DNA of 64,000 nucleotides from Piscirickettsiaceae bacterium. Its GTDB lineage: Bacteria > Pseudomonadota > Gammaproteobacteria > Nitrosococcales > Methylophagaceae. Each line of letters opens with the position of its first letter. Position 1 is the first letter of the stretch. A program made the position numbers and the translations under genes. Positions 8,467-17,813 of the stretch are shown here, piece by piece. Location of the stretch: contig JABSQN010000002.1 in assembly GCA_013215825.1 (NCBI GenBank), positions 62,001 to 126,000 on the forward strand, in the 5' to 3' direction. The notes below the pieces were generated by a model that was given only the letters and a program-made list of their open reading frames with translations, was not told the DNA's origin and ran no database searches.

Positions 8467-9768
8467 ATGACCTCATCATTATTAGATTTCAATCACGGTT
8501 TATTGTCATTTTTAAATGATTCGCCAACGCCATTTCATGCTGTTTTAACAATGGCTACACAGTTAGAATCTCAAGGATTTAAGGTTTTAAATGAACTAGA
8601 TACATGGGGTGAACTAGCCGCGGGACGTTATTATGTGACGCGTAATGCCTCGTCTATTATTGCATTCACTTTGCCGGATGCATATTTAGCGGACTCTGGA
8701 TTTAATATGGTGGGCGCTCATACCGATAGCCCCTGTTTAAAGGTGAAACCACAGCCTGAAACGATTAAGCATAATCTATTGCAATTAGGGGTTGAGGTCT
8801 ATGGTGGCGCATTATTAAACCCGTGGTTTGATCGTGATTTATCGTTGGCAGGGCGAGTAAGTTATATTGATTCTAAGCAACGGCTCAATCATGCTTTAAT
8901 TGATTTTGATAAAGCAATCGCGACCATCCCAAGTTTAGCGATTCACCTTGATCGTGATGCAAACTCAAAACGTACTATCAATGCACAAAAGCATTTACCG
9001 CCACTTATTATGCAACTGGGCGATGATGAGTCCGTTGATTTTCGTGAATTATTACAACAGCAATTATTAAAACAACAGCCTCAGCTTGATATTAGCAAGG
9101 TTGTGGATTATGAAATCAGCTTATATGACACCCAGCCTGCGGCAGTAACGGGGTTTAATGATGATTTTATCAGTAGTGCCCGTCTTGATAATTTATTAAG
9201 CTGTTATATCGGCTTAACGGCATTAATTAATGGCGATGCTTCACAAGCTAGTTTATTGGTGTGCACAGATCACGAAGAAGTGGGTAGCGTATCGACCTCA
9301 GGTGCTCAAGGTTCATTTTTAGAGTCTGTATTGTCGCGCTTATGTCCGAATATTGAGCAATATCATCGTATGTTACAACGCTCAATGATGATTTCTGCTG
9401 ATAATGCGCATGCTATTCATCCTAATTATTCAGATAAACATGATGCAGAGCATGGCCCTAAATTAAATCATGGTCCGGTTATTAAAACCAATGCTAACCA
9501 GCGTTATGCAACCAATAGTGATACGAGTGCTTATTTTCGCCAATTATGCGAGCGGGTTAATGTGCCAGTGCAAGACTTTGTAGTGAGAACAGATATGGGC
9601 TGTGGTAGTACCATTGGTCCTATTACCGCGGGCTCATTAGGCGTTAAAACAATCGATATCGGTGTACCCACATTTGCTATGCATTCAATTCGTGAATTGG
9701 CAGGAAGCCAAGATGCATATATGCTAAATAAGGTATTGACTCAATTTTTTACACATTCTTCAAAATAA
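8467..9768 (+). CDS. apeB: M18 family aspartyl aminopeptidase
   Basis: 433 residues from ATG 8467; an in-frame GTG at 8464 is less likely. This is a zinc exopeptidase that removes acidic N-terminal residues. Metal-binding and catalytic segments are present: [13 protein letters not shown] near 80, DHEEVGS near 267, [15 protein letters not shown] near 313 and the C-terminal [16 protein letters not shown] near 399-414. Length matches the family. It is separated from the next gene by 13 bp and may be co-transcribed with it. Confidence 0.93.
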   Translation: MTSSLLDFNHGLLSFLNDSPTPFHAVLTMATQLESQGFKVLNELDTWGELAAGRYYVTRNASSIIAFTLPDAYLADSGFNMVGAHTDSPCLKVKPQPETIKHNLLQLGVEVYGGALLNPWFDRDLSLAGRVSYIDSKQRLNHALIDFDKAIATIPSLAIHLDRDANSKRTINAQKHLPPLIMQLGDDESVDFRELLQQQLLKQQPQLDISKVVDYEISLYDTQPAAVTGFNDDFISSARLDNLLSCYIGLTALINGDASQASLLVCTDHEEVGSVSTSGAQGSFLESVLSRLCPNIEQYHRMLQRSMMISADNAHAIHPNYSDKHDAEHGPKLNHGPVIKTNANQRYATNSDTSAYFRQLCERVNVPVQDFVVRTDMGCGSTIGPITAGSLGVKTIDIGVPTFAMHSIRELAGSQDAYMLNKVLTQFFTHSSK

Positions 9769-9781
9769 ATAGGAAAAGACA

Positions 9782-10066
9782 ATGGCTGAAACAGTAGATG
9801 AACTAACCGTAGAATATATGGAAGGCGACGAAATGACAGTGAAAGAACTGGATAAAGTCGTATTAACTAAAGGTGCGTGGGCAACATTGATTTATCGCTA
9901 CCAAGATCTTGATCGCAAAACAGGTGAGTTTGGTGCAGATAAATACACTATTCGCCGCTACCAAAAACGTAATGGTGAATATAGCCAGCGTTCAAAGTTC
10001 AATATTTCTAGCAAAGATCAAGCAACTAAAATCATCGCCGCATTGAGCAACTGGGTTGATGAATAA
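9782..10066 (+). CDS. Conserved small hypothetical protein
   Basis: 94 residues, acidic N-terminus, no membrane segment. AGGAAAAGACA precedes ATG 9782, a good ribosome site. No domain is recognised, although the even mix of charged and aromatic residues (TLIYRYQDLDRKTGEFGADKY) looks like a compact folded protein. Its stop overlaps the start of the DUF445 gene (ATGAATAA at 10059-10066), implying translational coupling. Confidence 0.7.
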   Translation: MAETVDELTVEYMEGDEMTVKELDKVVLTKGAWATLIYRYQDLDRKTGEFGADKYTIRRYQKRNGEYSQRSKFNISSKDQATKIIAALSNWVDE

Positions 10067-10784
10067 AAGTCTGATAACAAACACTATTGCAGCAGGCTTT
10101 GTCGGGGCGGGTTTTCTTGCTACAGCGCCGTTACGCGATCCAATTCTTTCAATAGGGATGTTTGCCTTGGCGGGTAGTGTGACTAACTCACTCGCTATTC
10201 ACATGCTGTTTGAAAAAGTACCTGGGCTATATGGCTCAGGTGTGATTAGTGCTCGTTTTGAAGAGTTCAAACTGGGCATTAATAACTTGGTGATGGAGCA
10301 GTTCTTTAGCAAGGAGAATCTTGACCGTTTCTTTAGTGAGATGGTGACAGAAGACGCTGATCATCAGCTTGATTTTCATGATGTTATTGATGAAACGGAT
10401 ATGAATCCAATATTTGATGGCTTGGTCGAAACGATTATGGAATCATCATTTGGTAGCATGCTGGGGATGTTTGGTGGTGCGAATGCGTTAATACCACTAA
10501 AAGAACCGTTTATCGTTAAGATGAAAAAATCATTGGATGAGATGGCGCATAGTGATTCTTTTCAACGAAGTGTTAAGGACAAACTGAGTAGCGGTCCAGT
10601 CAGTCAGAATATTCATCAACAAATTGAACAGGTAGTGAATACTCGACTGGATGAACTTACGCCTGATATGGTGAAAGATATTATCCAAACAATGATTAGA
10701 AAACACTTAGGCTGGCTTGTTGTTTGGGGTGGCGTCTTTGGTGGTTTGATTGGTTTAATAGCTAGTCAATTAAACGTTATTTAA
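10059..10784 (+). CDS. DUF445 family membrane protein
   Basis: 241 residues from ATG 10059, which overlaps the previous stop. N-terminal hydrophobic segments (about 8-40) contain the family block SVTNSLAIHMLFEKVPGLYGSG, and the following IPxRF-like region reads SARFEEFKLGI. A C-terminal membrane segment (about 218-238) closes the protein. Function in the family is unknown beyond inner-membrane localisation. Confidence 0.85.
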   Translation: MNKSLITNTIAAGFVGAGFLATAPLRDPILSIGMFALAGSVTNSLAIHMLFEKVPGLYGSGVISARFEEFKLGINNLVMEQFFSKENLDRFFSEMVTEDADHQLDFHDVIDETDMNPIFDGLVETIMESSFGSMLGMFGGANALIPLKEPFIVKMKKSLDEMAHSDSFQRSVKDKLSSGPVSQNIHQQIEQVVNTRLDELTPDMVKDIIQTMIRKHLGWLVVWGGVFGGLIGLIASQLNVI

Positions 10785-10798
10785 TCGTTAAGTTTTAC

Positions 10799-10958
10799 TA
10801 TACCCGTTATCATTCATGTTGCAGATTGTTTTAATAAAGTCCGTCATCCTCGCGTATGCGGGGATCTAACGATAGTTGAACTTAATTCACAGCCCTTAGA
10901 TTCCCGTTTCCACGGGAATGACGAAATGAAACCTACATCTGCAAGTAGTTTGGGTATA
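10799..10958. repeat. Degenerate MITE, related to the one at 29023
   Basis: The left end at 10799-10824 (begins TATACCCG, ends GTTGCAG) matches the terminal repeat of the MITE at 29023-29196 in 24 of 26 bases. The right end at 10939-10958 (CTGCAA...GGGTATA) is a shortened inverse copy. A separate dyad repeat (10842-10923) sits inside, so one repeat has nested in another. Confidence 0.6.
10842..10923. repeat. BIME/REP-like dyad repeat, copy 1
   Basis: It starts CGTCATCC and ends GGGAATGACG, with two GC-rich sub-palindromes (around GCGTATGCGGGG and CCCGTTTCCACGGG). The second copy is at 12837-12915, with the same AACGATAGT and TTCACAGCC internal blocks. It is intergenic and non-coding. Confidence 0.8.
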
Positions 10959-10960
10959 TA

Positions 10961-11024
10961 AGCTCTTTGCACGAGTCGTCTTTTTTGTCATAAACAAAGC
11001 AAAAGACGACTTGTGCAAAGAGCT
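10961..11024. repeat. Strong 64-bp hairpin
   Basis: Arms at 10961-10984 and 11001-11024 pair over 24 bp with one mismatch (AGCTCTTTGCAC against GTGCAAAGAGCT at the ends) and enclose a 16-base loop. No T-run follows, so it is not a classic terminator. It could be a small mobile palindrome or an RNA-processing hairpin. Confidence 0.75.
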
Positions 11025-11097
11025 CACTATAAAAGTAACGCATTAAAATAATCGTATAGTTCATTGTTTTAATTGCATACTTGCAATATGTTAATGT

Positions 11098-11406
11098 ATG
11101 ATAACTCAACGAGTTTATGGAAAAATGTGGGTGGTTATGACTGGTAGCATAAAAGATCGCCGGTATGAGCGTATTGAGCACACTGCAAAAGTAAAGGTGA
11201 TCATTTCACCTGGCAATGAGCGTGTGCTTGAAATGAGCGACTTTTCTGATGGAGGACTATTTGTTAAATGTCCCACACAAGGCTTTATTGTTTTAGGAGA
11301 TGAAGTCGAGGTTCAGACACTAGAAATGGAAGATGCGCCTGTTATAAAATCTAAAGTTGTTCGGTTTGTAAAAAGTAAAGGTTTTGCACTTGAGTTCATC
11401 AATTAG
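11098..11406 (+). CDS. PilZ domain protein (c-di-GMP binding)
   Basis: 102 residues from ATG 11098; in-frame ATGs at 11125 and 11137 are also plausible starts, because the PilZ fold begins only at about residue 18. The c-di-GMP motifs are DRRYERIE (RxxxR type) and DFSDGGLFV (D/NxSxxG). It is a single-domain protein, so it probably transmits c-di-GMP to a partner by contact. LapD at 36-38 kb is a second c-di-GMP receptor in the window. The gene overlaps the convergent yigZ end by 4 bp. Confidence 0.85.
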   Translation: MITQRVYGKMWVVMTGSIKDRRYERIEHTAKVKVIISPGNERVLEMSDFSDGGLFVKCPTQGFIVLGDEVEVQTLEMEDAPVIKSKVVRFVKSKGFALEFIN

Positions 11407-11990
11407 AATCCTGTAAACTGTGATTCTATTTGTGTTTTTTCCGTTGCTGGCAGCGTAATAACAACAGCAATTCTATCGGTGAATTGTTGATCAACAAGAT
11501 GTCCCTTACACTTTTTTAATTGATATTCCAACATCTGAAGTTGTGAATAATCGATTGTTAATTTAAGTGTAGCCATTTCAACCCAAGCTAATAATTCTGC
11601 TTTATCAATCGCAAGTTTGGCCGCCGTGCCATAGGCTCTTGCCAAACCACCAGTTCCTAGTTTTACACCACCAAAATAACGAATAACACCGATAACGGCA
11701 TTAATGATTTTTCCGCCTTCGAGTGGGGCTAGTATTGGTCTTCCTGCAGTACCGGAGGGTTCGCCTGCATCATTACAGCGTTCATTGATAAAGCCATCGG
11801 GCTGCCTAATTCGCCATGCAAAAGCCAAATGATTGGCATTCGGATGTTGTGATGCTAAGGCTCGCAGCCCTTGCAAGGCTTCATGTTCCGTTGAGCAGGG
11901 AATAATTGCACCAATAAAGTGTGATTTCTTGATTTCATAGTCAGCGCTTGTTGCTTGAGTGACAATGTATTGTGTTGTTTGCTTATTCAT
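11403..11990 (-). CDS. yigZ: YigZ/IMPACT family protein
   Basis: 195 residues. The N-terminal UPF0029 domain contains EIKKSHFIGAI near 19-29, HLAFAWRI, the CNDAGEPSGTAGRP signature near 72-85 and GVIRYFGGVKLGTGGL near 99-114. It ends with a small ferredoxin-like domain. The family is linked to translation control by relation to eukaryotic IMPACT, but the bacterial role is uncertain. The start is ATG 11990. Confidence 0.92.
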   Translation of the reverse strand: MNKQTTQYIVTQATSADYEIKKSHFIGAIIPCSTEHEALQGLRALASQHPNANHLAFAWRIRQPDGFINERCNDAGEPSGTAGRPILAPLEGGKIINAVIGVIRYFGGVKLGTGGLARAYGTAAKLAIDKAELLAWVEMATLKLTIDYSQLQMLEYQLKKCKGHLVDQQFTDRIAVVITLPATEKTQIESQFTGF

Positions 11991-12052
11991 AATGTGAGAG
12001 GCATTATATACCCGTGACCATCCAAACTAACTAAACATATGGGAATATTTCA

Positions 12053-12445
12053 ATGAAAACGTTACGAATAACGCTCATCCCTTTATTATTTATACTGAGC
12101 TTAATGATGTCGTGCTCATCAGATAACGCATCAATTACTCAGGTTTCACCTCAAGAATCTGCTGGATTAGTCGCAAATGATTTTGCTGTTATTATTGATG
12201 TTAGAACGGTAAGTGAATGGAAAAATAAGCATATTGAGGGAGCCGTATTTATACCGCTTAACGAATTAAAAGGTCGTATGAATGAATTAAAGCAATATCA
12301 GGATAAGCAGTTGATTATGCAATGTGCTGTTGGTGGACGCTCAAGTAAAGCCGTCGAAATATTACAACACGCTGGTTTTGGTAATGTGGCTAATATGAAT
12401 GGCGGCATTGTTGCTTGGGAAAAAGCAAAATTACCGTTGAAATAA
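12053..12445 (+). CDS. Rhodanese-like lipoprotein
   Basis: 130 residues. A hydrophobic N-terminus (4-19) ends LMMSC, so Cys21 may be lipidated, placing the protein in the periplasm. The rhodanese domain follows: VIIDVRTVSEW near 45-55 and active-site loop QCAVGGRS with its Cys near 82-89. Likely a sulfur-transfer or thiol protein; the substrate is unknown. ATG 12053 is preceded by a GGGAA box. Confidence 0.85.
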   Translation: MKTLRITLIPLLFILSLMMSCSSDNASITQVSPQESAGLVANDFAVIIDVRTVSEWKNKHIEGAVFIPLNELKGRMNELKQYQDKQLIMQCAVGGRSSKAVEILQHAGFGNVANMNGGIVAWEKAKLPLK

Positions 12446-12538
12446 GATTAATTAGGCAAAATATGCAGAACAATTTACCATAGCGCTTCTTACGTCATTA
12501 GGACTTAAGATAATTATTGATTTTAGGAATTTAAAATA

Positions 12539-12817
12539 ATGGTAAAAATTACAGTTGATAGCAACCCAAGCCAAGAACTTTTAGACAAAATGGGTGTGCC
12601 TAGCTGGCCAACATGGGGAAAAGAAGTATCTGTATTCCCTTGGGACTTCACAACAACAGAAACTGCATTTATCTTAGAAGGTGAATGTGAAATGACACCT
12701 GAAGATGGCAGTGAAAAAACAACATTCAAAGCCGGTGATTTGGTTGTGTTTCCATTAGGTTGGAAAGGATCATGGGAAGTTAAAAAAGAATTGAAAAAGC
12801 ACTACCAACATAGTTAA
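12539..12817 (+). CDS. Small cupin protein (DUF861/EutQ-like)
   Basis: 92 residues, a single cupin barrel. Characteristic segments are PWDFTTTETAFILEGECEMTPEDG and FKAGDLVVFPLGWKGSWEV, the two half-barrel motifs of the RmlC-like (S)-ureidoglycine-type cupins. Metal-binding His residues are not conserved in the first motif, so catalytic activity is doubtful. It is monocistronic and followed by the dyad repeat at 12837. Confidence 0.85.
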   Translation: MVKITVDSNPSQELLDKMGVPSWPTWGKEVSVFPWDFTTTETAFILEGECEMTPEDGSEKTTFKAGDLVVFPLGWKGSWEVKKELKKHYQHS

Positions 12818-12836
12818 TAACTATACGATAAAAATA

Positions 12837-12915
12837 CGTCATCCCCGCGAAAGCGGGGATCCAACGATAGTGAATGTATTCACAGCCTATGGATTCCCGC
12901 TTTCGCGGGAATGAC
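12837..12915. repeat. BIME/REP-like dyad repeat, copy 2
   Basis: Begins CGTCATCCCCGCG and ends CGCGGGAATGAC. The inner palindromes CCCCGCGAAAGCGGGG and CCCGCTTTCGCGGG are perfect. It shares order and spacing with the copy at 10842-10923. It lies between the cupin gene and dbpA and may stabilise or terminate the upstream transcript. Confidence 0.85.
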
Positions 12916-13017
12916 AAAACTGCATAATCAAGGACGTATTAAGCGCCTGACTTTTGTTTTACCTCCTCACGAGCCGCCTCTGGTATGATCGCCTGATTTA
13001 CCTGCGGACTATTCACC

Positions 13018-14400
13018 ATGGCTAACGATAGCTTTTCTTCCCTTGCGATTTCTCCTGCACAAATAGCTAATTTAGACTCATTAGGCTACAAAAAAATGAC
13101 GCCTATTCAAGCTCAGAGTTTACCGCAGGTATTAAAAGGTAAAGACCTGATTGCTAAGGCAAAAACAGGGAGTGGTAAAACGGCTGCATTTGGTATTGGC
13201 CTATTGAATAATATCAACCCACGCTTTTTTGGTGTGCAAGCATTGGTCTTGTGTCCAACACGTGAGTTAGCAGATCAAGTAGGTAAAGAGCTCCGCAGAT
13301 TAGCTCGATTCACCCCAAATATTAAATTAGTTTTATTGTGTGGTGGCAAACCGTTAGGCCCTCAAATTGGTTCATTAGAGCACGGTGCTCATATTGTTGT
13401 GGGAACACCAGGTCGAATTCAAGATCATCTACATAAGAAAACATTAAAACTCGATGGGATTAAGACATTAGTTTTAGATGAAGCCGATCGCATGTTAGAT
13501 ATGGGCTTTTCTGAAGTGATGGATGACATTATTTCCTATACACCAGAAAATCGTCAGACTTTATTATTCTCTGCAACATACCCTGATAGTATTGAAAAAA
13601 TGATCCGCTCAATTCTACGTAATCCTGTGCGTGTGACGGTTGAATCGGAGCATCAAAGCAGTGTTATTGAACAGTTGTTTTATGAAGTTCAAAAAAATCA
13701 ACGCAACAATAGCCTATTAGGCTTATTTGAACATTATCAGCCTGATAGTGCCATCGTATTCTGTCACACCAAAATTCAATGTGATGAGGTCGCCTCTTTT
13801 TTACGTGACAATCAAATTGATTCTCTCGCCATTCATGGTGATTTAGATCAGCGAGAACGTGATCAAGTATTAGTACGTTTTGCTAATAATAGCTGTGCAG
13901 TTTTAGTGGCCACCGATGTTGCGGCACGAGGCTTAGATATTAAATCACTTAAAGCGGTAATTAACTATGAGTTACCACGTGATCCTGAAATATATACTCA
14001 CCGTATTGGACGCACAGGTCGTGCTGGTGAAAAAGGTATTGCACTAAGTTTATTTACCTCTTATGAGGAAGTCCGAGTTAATGCCATTGCAGATTATCAG
14101 AAGAAGCCGAGTATTTGTGATGTACCTGAATCATTAGATCGGCTTTCCAGTTACACATTACAAGCGCCGATGGTAACAATTCAACTTGATTCTGGTCGTA
14201 AAAATAAACTTCGTCCGGGCGATATATTAGGGGCATTAACAGGCGATGCTGGTTTGGATGGTTCAGATATCGGTAAAATTGATATTTTTGATATGTCTAG
14301 CTATGTCGCACTGGAACCAACGGCTGCCAGACAAGCATTAAATTATCTTGCAGAAGGCAAAGTGAAAGGGCGCTCTATTCGCGCTAGAAAATTACGTTAG
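13018..14400 (+). CDS. dbpA: ATP-dependent RNA helicase DbpA
   Basis: 460 residues. DEAD-box motifs run in order: Q motif (KKMTPIQAQ near 25), AKTGSGKT near 47-54, PTRELA, VLDEADRMLD near 151-160, SAT and HRIGRTGRAG near 327-336. The C-terminal DbpA RNA-binding domain (about 385-460, with RPGDILGALTG) recognises hairpin 92 of 23S rRNA, and this separates DbpA from other DEAD helicases. It acts in 50S assembly. It lies 54 bp upstream of rapA. Confidence 0.93.
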   Translation: MANDSFSSLAISPAQIANLDSLGYKKMTPIQAQSLPQVLKGKDLIAKAKTGSGKTAAFGIGLLNNINPRFFGVQALVLCPTRELADQVGKELRRLARFTPNIKLVLLCGGKPLGPQIGSLEHGAHIVVGTPGRIQDHLHKKTLKLDGIKTLVLDEADRMLDMGFSEVMDDIISYTPENRQTLLFSATYPDSIEKMIRSILRNPVRVTVESEHQSSVIEQLFYEVQKNQRNNSLLGLFEHYQPDSAIVFCHTKIQCDEVASFLRDNQIDSLAIHGDLDQRERDQVLVRFANNSCAVLVATDVAARGLDIKSLKAVINYELPRDPEIYTHRIGRTGRAGEKGIALSLFTSYEEVRVNAIADYQKKPSICDVPESLDRLSSYTLQAPMVTIQLDSGRKNKLRPGDILGALTGDAGLDGSDIGKIDIFDMSSYVALEPTAARQALNYLAEGKVKGRSIRARKLR

Positions 14401-14454
14401 ACAGTATGATTGTTTTAGATTAAAGATAAATATTTTCATTAAAGGTTTAAACCA

Positions 14455-17307
14455 TTGGCAGTAACAGAGTTTGTAGTTGGACAGCGTTGGATAAGTAATA
14501 GTGAAGCCGAATTAGGGCTGGGTATTATTAAAGAAAATGCAGGACGTAGGATTGAAGTTAGCTTCCCCGCGGCAGGTGAACAACGTACTTATGCGGCAAA
14601 TATAGCCCCATTAAGTCGTGTGCATTACCCTGTTGGTGAGCATGTTAAAACCAATGAAGATGTGAGTTTTGTTATCACAGCGCGTCATGATATAAATGAC
14701 TGTTTTATCTATCAAGGCACAGATGATGATGGCAATGAGATTAGTATTCATGAAATGGATCTCAATAGCTTTGTACAATTCAGTCAGCCACAAGATCGTT
14801 TGTTTGCCGGTCAGGTAGATAAAAACCGGCAGTTTGAACTACGTATTGAAGCCTTAGCCCACCAGCACCGCTTACAACAATCTCCTGTTTTTGGTTTGAT
14901 GGGCGCTCGTGTTCAATTATTGCCGCATCAAATTTATATTGCCCATCAAGTCGCTCAACGTCATGCTCCGCGTGTTTTATTGGCTGATGAAGTAGGGCTG
15001 GGCAAAACCATTGAAGCAGGTTTGATTTTGCATCAATTATTGATTACCGGTCAGGCTAATCGCATATTAATTATCGTGCCGGATAGTTTGATCCATCAAT
15101 GGTTAGTTGAGATGCTACGTCGTTTCAACTTGCAATTTACCATTATGGATGATGAGCGTTACGATGCCTTACTGGAAGCAGAACAAGGCAATCCATTTGA
15201 AAGTGCACAACTTATTTTGTGTAACTTATCAACATTGACTGACAATCCCGTGATTTATCAAGATGCACGTCAAGCATCGTGGGATTTAATGGTGGTAGAT
15301 GAAGCGCATCATCTGCAATGGAATGAACAATTAGCAAGCCCTGAATACCAATGCATTGAAGGCTTGGCGAATGATATTTCAGGCTTATTATTACTGACAG
15401 CAACGCCTGAACAATTAGGTGTTGAGAGCCACTTTGCACGCCTGCGATTACTTGACCCAGACCGTTATTTTGATTTAACAGCTTTCCGCCAACAAGAAGC
15501 AGATTATCAACCGGTTAGTGGCTTAGTCAGTCAGCTTTTATCCGATGATGCTCAAGATAAATTAAGTAGCTTAAAAATAGCGATTGAGCATTATTTAGGT
15601 GCTGATACCTATCAAGAACTGCAACAAAGTGATGACTTTGAAGCTCAACGCCAGCAAGCCATTAGTGCTTTATTAGATCGACATGGTACAGGCAGGATTT
15701 TATTTAGAAATACCCGCGATGTCGTGACAGGCTTCCCCGAACGTCATTTGAATTCATATCCCTTAACTGTGCCACAGTATTATCTCGACAATAGTGATAA
15801 TCAAGAATTTACCCGCTTATTACAAGCCGAAACGTTATTAGGGGATGAGTGGTTAGAGCTTGATCCTAGAGTAACGTGGCTAAGTGATTGGCTGGCCGAA
15901 CATAAGTCAGACAAAGTATTGGTTATTTGTGCCCAAGCGGCAACCGCCAAAACATTAGAGCATTATCTACGCATCAATAAAGGCATGCGAAGCTCTGTTT
16001 TCCATGAAGGCTTATCGTTAATTAATCGAGACCGTTCGGCGGCCTATTTCGCTGATGATGAAGAAGGCGCTCAAGTTCTAATTTGTTCTGAAATCGGTAG
16101 TGAAGGGCGTAACTTCCAGTTTTCACATCATCTTGTCTTATTTGACCTACCACTGAACCCAGACTTATTAGAGCAACGGATCGGCCGCTTAGATCGTATC
16201 GGTCAACAGCATAATATTGAACTTCATGTGCCATATTATGAAAATACCGCCCAAGAAGTGCTTTTAAATTGGTATCAGCAAGGTTTGAACGCCTTTGAAC
16301 GTGTTTTCCCAGCGGGCGGAACAATATTCCAAGCAATGAAAGACCAGCTTGAATATTGTTTAAGCAATGCAGGTGACACTAAGAAATCAGAGCAATTAAT
16401 CAAAGAGACACAGCAGATAACAAGCGATACCATTGCACAGCTACAAAATGGTCGTGATCGCTTATTAGAGCTTAACTCCTGCAATCTACCGGTTGCTATG
16501 GAGCTGGTTGAAGAGCTTGAATATTCAAGCCAAACTACTGAGCTTAGTCAGTTTATGGATAAAATATTCAATGAATATGGCGTTGAACAGCAAGTTCATA
16601 GCGCAGATAGCATTATCATTGAACCGGGCAATCATATGCTGGAACATCACTTCCCAGCCTTGCCGGAAGATGGCTTAACCGCCACATACAAACGTCACCG
16701 CGCCTTAGTACGAGAAGATATGAGCTTCCTAACATGGGAACACCCCATGGTCACCGGCAGCCTAGATATGGTGATAAATAGTGACTTTGGTAACAGTGCA
16801 TTTTGTACTTTGGCAACCAATGAACTGGCGGCAGGCACCTTATTATTAGAAGCCATCTTTACCATGAACTGTCCAGCACCAAAATCACTGCAAGTAGGAC
16901 GTTATATCAATCATTCCTATCTGCGTATTATCACCGATGAAAGCGGACGTGATTTTAGTGACGTGTTTGATGAAGCACGTTTTAACAGCATGGCAGGGCG
17001 AATTCCCAAACCCACAGCACAAGAACTCATTCGCCAAGCAAGACCAAAAATTAGTGAATTAGTTACACAAGCACAAAAATTAGCATCAGCACATCAAACT
17101 AAACTGATTGAACACGCTATTGCAAGCATGACAACATCACTACAAAGTGAGCAAGCACGACTTATTGAACTAGCAAAAGTGAACTCAAATATTAGAGCAG
17201 AAGAGATTGAATATCTTGAACAATCACAACAAGTGCTAACGCAATATTTACAATCAGCACAATTAAGTTTCAATGCATTGAGAGTGGTTATAGTTACGGA
17301 ACCTTAA
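14455..17307 (+). CDS. rapA: RNA polymerase-associated ATPase RapA
   Basis: 950 residues, SWI2/SNF2 family, starting at TTG 14455 behind AAAGGT. The N-terminal Tudor-like repeats (about 1-110) bind RNA polymerase. Walker A ADEVGLGKTIEAG (about 177-189), DEAH box VVDEAHHLQ and C-terminal helicase motif EQRIGRLDRIGQ follow. RapA recycles RNA polymerase after termination. The last 38 bp of the gene are repeated directly at 22751-22788, which marks the edge of an inserted island. Confidence 0.94.
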   Translation: MAVTEFVVGQRWISNSEAELGLGIIKENAGRRIEVSFPAAGEQRTYAANIAPLSRVHYPVGEHVKTNEDVSFVITARHDINDCFIYQGTDDDGNEISIHEMDLNSFVQFSQPQDRLFAGQVDKNRQFELRIEALAHQHRLQQSPVFGLMGARVQLLPHQIYIAHQVAQRHAPRVLLADEVGLGKTIEAGLILHQLLITGQANRILIIVPDSLIHQWLVEMLRRFNLQFTIMDDERYDALLEAEQGNPFESAQLILCNLSTLTDNPVIYQDARQASWDLMVVDEAHHLQWNEQLASPEYQCIEGLANDISGLLLLTATPEQLGVESHFARLRLLDPDRYFDLTAFRQQEADYQPVSGLVSQLLSDDAQDKLSSLKIAIEHYLGADTYQELQQSDDFEAQRQQAISALLDRHGTGRILFRNTRDVVTGFPERHLNSYPLTVPQYYLDNSDNQEFTRLLQAETLLGDEWLELDPRVTWLSDWLAEHKSDKVLVICAQAATAKTLEHYLRINKGMRSSVFHEGLSLINRDRSAAYFADDEEGAQVLICSEIGSEGRNFQFSHHLVLFDLPLNPDLLEQRIGRLDRIGQQHNIELHVPYYENTAQEVLLNWYQQGLNAFERVFPAGGTIFQAMKDQLEYCLSNAGDTKKSEQLIKETQQITSDTIAQLQNGRDRLLELNSCNLPVAMELVEELEYSSQTTELSQFMDKIFNEYGVEQQVHSADSIIIEPGNHMLEHHFPALPEDGLTATYKRHRALVREDMSFLTWEHPMVTGSLDMVINSDFGNSAFCTLATNELAAGTLLLEAIFTMNCPAPKSLQVGRYINHSYLRIITDESGRDFSDVFDEARFNSMAGRIPKPTAQELIRQARPKISELVTQAQKLASAHQTKLIEHAIASMTTSLQSEQARLIELAKVNSNIRAEEIEYLEQSQQVLTQYLQSAQLSFNALRVVIVTEP

Positions 17308-17345
17308 GTTTTTTTTAGAATGTATAGGTGGTACGAAGCAACTAT

Positions 17346-17525
17346 ATGATAAATGAAGTTAACATGGCTGAAGCGTGGTTAATATCCACCCCAATAATAC
17401 TACTGATGTGGGCTGGGTGTTATATACGGTTTAGAAAATATGAGCATGTAAAAGTTATAGTTTTCTTATTGTTATTAATGTCGTCAATGATTCACAAACT
17501 AACATTCTATTTCTTAAATCATTAA
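17346..17525 (+). CDS. Small putative membrane protein
   Basis: 59 residues from ATG 17346. Two hydrophobic stretches (about 8-22 and 34-50) flank a basic loop (RFRKYEHVK). There is no recognisable ribosome site and no known family. It sits directly after rapA, inside the island edge, so expression is uncertain. Confidence 0.35.
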   Translation: MINEVNMAEAWLISTPIILLMWAGCYIRFRKYEHVKVIVFLLLLMSSMIHKLTFYFLNH

Positions 17526-17557
17526 GAGAATCAATAGGGTCAAGTTAAAGAGAAGTT

Positions 17558-17740
17558 AAAGCGGACGCTACCCTTTAATATTAAGATGGCGTATGCTCTG
17601 CTGTATGTCTAGATTAGCCCGCAGTATATTTGCCAATATCCCACACCATATTACGCAACGAGGTAATTGATGCGAAGATGTTTTTTTCACAGATGATGAT
17701 CGCCTTTATTTAAAATAATCAAAGGGTAGCGTCCCCTTTT
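17558..17740 (+). repeat. 183-bp non-autonomous RAYT derivative, copy A
   Basis: The terminal inverted segments are GGACGCTACCCTTT (left) and AAAGGGTAGCGTCC (right). The first ~150 bp correspond to the start of the RAYT gene at 21067, including its first ~40 codons with point changes and stops. The last ~30 bp correspond to the sequence after that gene. It is an internal deletion derivative, the same length as copy B at 22183-22365. Confidence 0.82.
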
Positions 17741-17783
17741 ACCTTTAAATTTCCCCTTTAAATTACTTTTAATTAAAAGCATA

Positions 17784-17810
17784 AATCAATCGAGTCTGAC
17801 CCCATTGATT
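17784..17810. repeat. 27-bp inverted-end repeat (copy of 1080-1106)
   Basis: Exact reverse complement of 1080-1106, with ends AATCAAT/ATTGATT and a GAGTCTGACCCC core. Related GGGGTCAG-type sequences occur at 20620, 20748 and 22154. It sits at the point where the Rhs coding sequence has been cut. Confidence 0.7.
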
Positions 17811-17813
17811 TAA

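Noticed and set aside
11001..11024. Hairpin arm as terminator of the DUF445 gene
   Set aside because: No T-run follows and the hairpin is more than 170 bp from the stop.
10842..12915. The two dyad repeats as a CRISPR-like array
   Set aside because: There are only two copies 2 kb apart with genes between, and the units are palindromic with variable ends, which fits BIME/REP-type repeats instead.
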